NCBI GenBank assembly: GCA_023459875.1
Contig: JAEWRY010000007.1
Coordinates: 124,001-188,000 of the forward strand
Direction: 5' to 3'
DNA length: 64,000 nucleotides
Source: Bacillota bacterium
GTDB taxonomy: Bacteria > Bacillota > Clostridia > Oscillospirales > Oscillospiraceae
A program made the translations under genes and the position numbers. Of the stretch, positions 60,304 through 64,000 are shown piece by piece (positions within the stretch are counted from its first letter, which is position 1; each line of letters begins with the position of its first letter). A model generated the notes under the pieces. The model saw only the letters and a program-made list of their open reading frames with translations, did not search any database and was not told the DNA's origin.

Positions 60304-61743
60304 TCAAAATGCCTTATCGCCGGGCTGCAGCGTGTCGGGCAGCGGGCAACGGTAGCTTTCTCCGTCCAGCTTGGTCAGAAAGTCCTTCCTGGCCTGGACC
60401 AGCATTTGAGGATCGGTCATAAAATCCAGCGCCGTCATGGCCAGAACCTTGGCTGCCGTTTTCATGCCCTTATGAGCCAAACTGGATTTGCCCATCGCCA
60501 CCATCTGCCAGGAGTGGAACGGGAGCCCCGCAGGGTAGCAAGCCACATGCAGCTGACAGCCTGGGACAACCCAGGAAACATCGCCCGCGTCTGTGGACGC
60601 GGTGTTTCCCACCTCGATGCAGCGCCAATTGGCCATCGGCTCTTCATACATTTTACGGACCTCTTCCGAGCTCTTCTCGGGATAAGACAGCTGAACGCAG
60701 CGCAGCAGCCGCTTCTCATCGCTCTTGTCCAAGGTCTTCTTAAATTTCTCAGCATAAGCCAGTTCGTCCGCCGTATAAGAAACGGGGAGGTACTGGTCCA
60801 GGTTGGCATTAAAGCGGTCCATCACAATCTTGGTGGACATTAAATTCGATGTGCCTGAAACAACCTTGTAGCTCATGGAGGTCTCCGTCATCATGGCGGC
60901 GCCCTGGGCACATTTGACGACCCGGTCGGCGATAGCATACATATCGCTCATATGGGGCGCACGGATAATATAGCTCAGAATGGCCTCCGCAGGCACCACG
61001 TTGGCGGCTGTGCCTCCGGCATTCAGGTAGGCATAATGGATGCGGGCTTCCGGAATGACATGCTCCCGCAGATAATTTACACCCACGTTCATCAGCTCGC
61101 AGGCATCCAGCGCGCTGCGGCCCATCTGAGGGCTGGCGGCAGCGTGTGCGGAAATTCCCTTGAATTTGAAGAGAATATTATAAGTCCCCAGACAGTCTTC
61201 TCCGTTCCAGCCGTAGTTGAACTGGGCGGGATGCCAGGAGAGTTCAATGTCGCAGTCCTTAAAGTAGCCGTCGCGCGCCAAAAAAGTCTTTGCGCTGCCG
61301 CCTTCCTCGGCCGGACAGCCGTAATAGCGGACGGTGCCCTTGACCCCGTGTGCCTCCATATACTTTTTAACAGCGTTCACCGCACACATAGAACCCGCAC
61401 CCAGCAGATTATGGCCGCAGCCATGCCCCGGTTTTCCCGGCTCCATGGGCTTGCGGTCCGTGCAGTCCGCGGTCTGATTAAGGTCGGCCAGCGCGTCGTA
61501 TTCCCCCAGAATGGCAATCACCGGATGTCCATCGCCATAAGAGGCGATAAATGCCGTGTCCATACCCCCAATTCGGTCATTCACCTGAAAGCCGAGCTCT
61601 CTAAGTACCTTTTTCTGCAGGGCGGCAGACTGCTTTTCCTCATAGCACATCTCAGCAAAGCCCCAAATCTGGTCGGCCACATCCTCAAATACAGCGGCAT
61701 TCCCTTCCACAAGGCTATCAATTTCATCTTTGCGGGACATCAT
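60304..61743 (-). CDS. M20 family amidohydrolase (AbgB-like)
   Basis: A 479-residue M20 aminoacylase of the AbgB/p-aminobenzoyl-glutamate hydrolase type. Motifs include ILGEYDALADLNQTADC, PGKPGHGCGHNLLGAGS, GCPAEEGGSAKTFL and FKGISAHAAASPQMGRSALD. Such enzymes cleave amide bonds to glutamate or other amino acids. A link to AbgT (12.7-14.3 kb) or to polyglutamylated cofactors such as F420 is possible but not shown. It is 21 bases after the third LLM gene. Confidence 0.88.
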   Translation of the reverse strand: MMSRKDEIDSLVEGNAAVFEDVADQIWGFAEMCYEEKQSAALQKKVLRELGFQVNDRIGGMDTAFIASYGDGHPVIAILGEYDALADLNQTADCTDRKPMEPGKPGHGCGHNLLGAGSMCAVNAVKKYMEAHGVKGTVRYYGCPAEEGGSAKTFLARDGYFKDCDIELSWHPAQFNYGWNGEDCLGTYNILFKFKGISAHAAASPQMGRSALDACELMNVGVNYLREHVIPEARIHYAYLNAGGTAANVVPAEAILSYIIRAPHMSDMYAIADRVVKCAQGAAMMTETSMSYKVVSGTSNLMSTKIVMDRFNANLDQYLPVSYTADELAYAEKFKKTLDKSDEKRLLRCVQLSYPEKSSEEVRKMYEEPMANWRCIEVGNTASTDAGDVSWVVPGCQLHVACYPAGLPFHSWQMVAMGKSSLAHKGMKTAAKVLAMTALDFMTDPQMLVQARKDFLTKLDGESYRCPLPDTLQPGDKAF

Positions 61744-61764
61744 CGCTTACTTCCTTTCCCTAAT

Positions 61765-62772
61765 TCAGATTCCCTTTAAAGTTGCCGTGGCAAAATCCAT
61801 CATCTGCATCGCGCTTACACCTTCGCAGGTGCAAAGGATCGGGTGGTCCACGCCGGCGTCACGGTACTCAGCCAGCCGCTTCCTGCAGTGCTCCGGACTG
61901 CCGATAACCGAGAAGCGGTCCGCCAGCTCCCAGGTCACCGCGTCGGCGGGATCTTCTCCCCCGATGATCCGCTGCGCGACGGGGGCGATTTCCTCCGGAA
62001 GGGCTCCTGACTTCTGCACGATCGCCTGATCGGCCGAGCGCGTTAAATACATGCCCAGAGTCTTCGCAAAAGCCCTGCGTCCATCCTCGCGGCTTCCGAC
62101 AAACAAGGGGAGATAGACGCCGATGGGGATGTGCTCCGTCCGTCCGGCTTCGCGCGCGCTCCGGTCCACAAGCTCCCTGGCCCAAGCCGCGTAGGGTGCG
62201 GAGCTCATGATGGACAGCAGCACGCCGTCTGCGCGGGCTCCGGCGATCTGCATTGACCGGGGACCGCCGGCACCGATCCAAACCGGCAGATCTTTCCGAT
62301 AGGGCCTGAAATTAAGACGCACGCCGTGAGCCTGAAAACAGGTCCCCTCAAAATCCAGCTCCCCGGTGGAAATTAAACGGTGAATCATCTGAATCGCTTC
62401 ATCCACCCGGGTGACGGGCTTTTCAAAAGGGATGCCCTGTTTGTTCTCGATCCAGTCGCGGTTGCTGGATCCCACCGTCAGGATAAAACGGCCGTGGGAA
62501 ATCAGATCCGCGACGGCCGACTCCATGGCCAGCAGCGCAGGCGGCCGGGTGAAGGGATTCACAAGACCGCAGCCCAACTCGATTTTTTCGGTCCATGCGG
62601 CAACGGCACCCAGCGTAGCCATGGCGCCGCCGTCAAAATAGTCCTCCGGCACCCAGCAGGAGCGGAATCCTTCCGCCTCCGCCCGCTGGACCAGAGCTTT
62701 TGTCTCTTCAGCGGGCAAGCCGCCGGGGAATGCAATCCCCAGTTCCGATATGGCAAATCCATTATTTTTCAA
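61765..62772 (-). CDS. Luciferase-like (F420-type) oxidoreductase, Mer-like
   Basis: A 335-residue member of the same superfamily but a distinct branch. It shows RAEAEGFRSCWVPEDYFDG, IELGCGLVNPFTRPPALLAM, GRFILTVGSSN and LPVWIGAGGPRSMQIAGARA, closer to methylenetetrahydromethanopterin reductase-type proteins than to copies 1 and 2. It starts with TTG 62772, four bases overlapping the end of the amidohydrolase gene, with only a weak ribosome site, so it may depend on translational coupling. Flavin (FMN) use remains an alternative to F420. Confidence 0.84.
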   Translation of the reverse strand: MKNNGFAISELGIAFPGGLPAEETKALVQRAEAEGFRSCWVPEDYFDGGAMATLGAVAAWTEKIELGCGLVNPFTRPPALLAMESAVADLISHGRFILTVGSSNRDWIENKQGIPFEKPVTRVDEAIQMIHRLISTGELDFEGTCFQAHGVRLNFRPYRKDLPVWIGAGGPRSMQIAGARADGVLLSIMSSAPYAAWARELVDRSAREAGRTEHIPIGVYLPLFVGSREDGRRAFAKTLGMYLTRSADQAIVQKSGALPEEIAPVAQRIIGGEDPADAVTWELADRFSVIGSPEHCRKRLAEYRDAGVDHPILCTCEGVSAMQMMDFATATLKGI

Positions 62773-64000
62773 CTTGATAACCCGCTTTCCGGCTCATACC
62801 GATCGCCGTTTTTCATCACAAAAGCGCAGTCTAAAAGAGCCTTTTCGTCTGTCAGAAGATCTCTGTTCCAGGCGGCGATATCCGCCAACTTTCCTTTTTC
62901 AATCGTCCCAACTTCGTCCAAACCCAGAATCTGAGCGTTGACACTGGTGGCTGCTTTCAGCGCGCGGAAAGGATCCATGCCGCTTCGCAGCCAGCAGGCG
63001 TATTCCTGCCCGTTTTCATAGGGCTGATAAACCGCCACCAGATCCGTACCGTAGCCCAAGCGGATATTGCTCCTACAAATCACCTCGCGGCTGCGCTGCA
63101 GCCGCTCTTGGTACAGCCGCAGCTTGCGCTGGAAAACCGGCTCCTTTTTAGCCAGCTTTTTCTCATCCGGATTGATAATCTCCTCATAGGGCAAAAAGGT
63201 CGGCACCAGATAGGTTCCCTGCTTTTCAAAAAGTTCCGCTGTCTTCTCATCCATCAGCGAGCCGTGCTCCATCCCGTCGATGCCAAGGCGAAGCAGGCTC
63301 TGCATGACATATGGCGCGTATACGTGCGCGGTACAGGTCTTGCCCAGCTGGTGGGCCGTGTCGATAATGGCGGCAAGCTCCTCGTCGGTAAGCTGCTTGT
63401 CCTCCGGGCTGTCGTTCGGGGAAGCAAAACCGCCGCTGGCCATAATTTTAATAAAATCAGCGCCGTACTTGATCTGTTGTCGCACTGCGGCACGGAAAAA
63501 GTCCGCGCCGTTTCCCAGCCCCTGCACCTTACTCGAATACAGTTCCGCCAACATGGGATTTTCATAGAGGCGCTGGCTCAGGTCGGTGTGGCCGCCGGGC
63601 GTCCCCAGCGCACCGAAGGAAAAAACCAGCCGGGAGCCCTCGAAATAGCCGCGTTCCACAGCGCGGGCCACATCCGCAATACCGTAGTCAAAGGGTTCGA
63701 TCGTCCCCGGTACACGGATGGCGGTGAACCCCCGATGCAGGGCGTGCTGCAGAGTATGCAGGGTTCCCAACGCCCGGTAGGTTGAGGAGGCAAAAATCGT
63801 CTCCATGAACATTTTATCATTATCAAAGGCGTCGGCATGCACGTGTGCGTCGATCATTCCGGGAGTAACCGTTTTATCGGAGAGGTCAACAATTTCACAC
63901 TGCCGAGGCACAGGTAAGCGGCGCCCCACCTCAGCGATTCGCTGATCACAGACCAGGATTTCCATATCCGGCTGAAGCCTTTCCAGCAGTCCGTCAAAGA
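62769..64000 (-). CDS. Amidohydrolase family protein, prolidase/imidazolonepropionase-like (5' end outside window)
   Basis: About 410 residues are visible; the frame is open to the window edge (FDGLLERL precedes the first ATG at 63965), so the N terminus is missing. Metal site motifs are PGMIDAHVHAD (HxH), IKIMASGGFASPNDSPED (Lys likely carboxylated), CTAHVYAP, GMEHGSL and LGYGTDLVA. Relatives are metal-dependent Xaa-Pro dipeptidases and related amidohydrolases. It is the first visible gene of the operon with LLM-M20-LLM. Confidence 0.87.
   Translation of the reverse strand, partial: FDGLLERLQPDMEILVCDQRIAEVGRRLPVPRQCEIVDLSDKTVTPGMIDAHVHADAFDNDKMFMETIFASSTYRALGTLHTLQHALHRGFTAIRVPGTIEPFDYGIADVARAVERGYFEGSRLVFSFGALGTPGGHTDLSQRLYENPMLAELYSSKVQGLGNGADFFRAAVRQQIKYGADFIKIMASGGFASPNDSPEDKQLTDEELAAIIDTAHQLGKTCTAHVYAPYVMQSLLRLGIDGMEHGSLMDEKTAELFEKQGTYLVPTFLPYEEIINPDEKKLAKKEPVFQRKLRLYQERLQRSREVICRSNIRLGYGTDLVAVYQPYENGQEYACWLRSGMDPFRALKAATSVNAQILGLDEVGTIEKGKLADIAAWNRDLLTDEKALLDCAFVMKNGDRYEPESGLSS

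Noticed and set aside
1..64000. CRISPR arrays, tRNA or rRNA genes, insertion sequences, phage genes
   Set aside because: No regularly spaced repeats, cloverleaf-like segments, transposase or integrase motifs were seen on either strand by reading; a dedicated scan was not possible.

Overview
The window looks like chromosomal DNA of an anaerobic, moderately GC-rich Bacillota, probably class Clostridia and something like the Oscillospiraceae. The reasons are strong AGGAGG-type ribosome-binding sites, a Rex repressor beside a three-gene [FeFe] hydrogenase, 2-oxoacid:ferredoxin oxidoreductase, a sodium-pumping glutaconyl-CoA decarboxylase and an oxygen-sensitive 2-hydroxyacyl-CoA dehydratase. No rRNA, tRNA, CRISPR array, transposase or phage gene was seen. 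The lineage is inference; no marker gene is present.

Layout. (1) 0-6.7 kb: the end of an NhaC-type antiporter, then rex and hydC-hydB-hydA (NADH/ferredoxin-linked hydrogenase). (2) 6.8-17.4 kb: mostly minus-strand peptide and amino-acid genes (M20 hydrolase, CyuA-type cysteine desulfidase, S9 peptidase, enolase-superfamily enzyme, AbgT transporter, YheO-type PAS regulator), then RidA, a creatininase-family hydrolase and an AraC regulator on the plus strand. (3) 17.4-29.3 kb: divergent operons for the hydroxyglutarate route of glutamate fermentation: gctAB with korDABC to the left; hgdC, hgdAB and gcdA, D, C, B to the right. (4) 29.4-44.3 kb: a fused E1, E3 and E2 2-oxoacid dehydrogenase and a TRAP transporter, flanking an RpiR-type regulator, with a divergent FAD oxidase, Fe-S protein, FGGY kinase and IolB-like isomerase. 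Two HexR/RpiR-like operators sit at the two promoters. (5) 44.4-64 kb: a coenzyme F420-linked region with CofE, an F420:NADPH oxidoreductase homologue, a RibU-like ECF substrate-binding subunit, a second YheO-type regulator, three luciferase-like (F420-type) oxidoreductases, several peptidases and amidohydrolases, a cysteine-synthase-like enzyme and a complete Opp peptide transporter.

How it fits together. Regions 1-3 describe fermentative energy metabolism: reduced ferredoxin and NADH are disposed of as H2, and glutaconyl-CoA decarboxylation pumps Na+, which an NhaC antiporter could use. Region 4 looks like a regulon for an unidentified organic or sugar acid. Region 5 is the most unusual part: F420 enzymes in a fermentative clostridial setting, with no early F420 biosynthesis genes in the window but with a flavin-type vitamin importer component, interleaved with peptide catabolism. 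Regions 2 and 5 share paralogous S9 peptidases and YheO-type regulators. A structured, leader-peptide-bearing interval at about 58.79-59.15 kb precedes the Opp operon.
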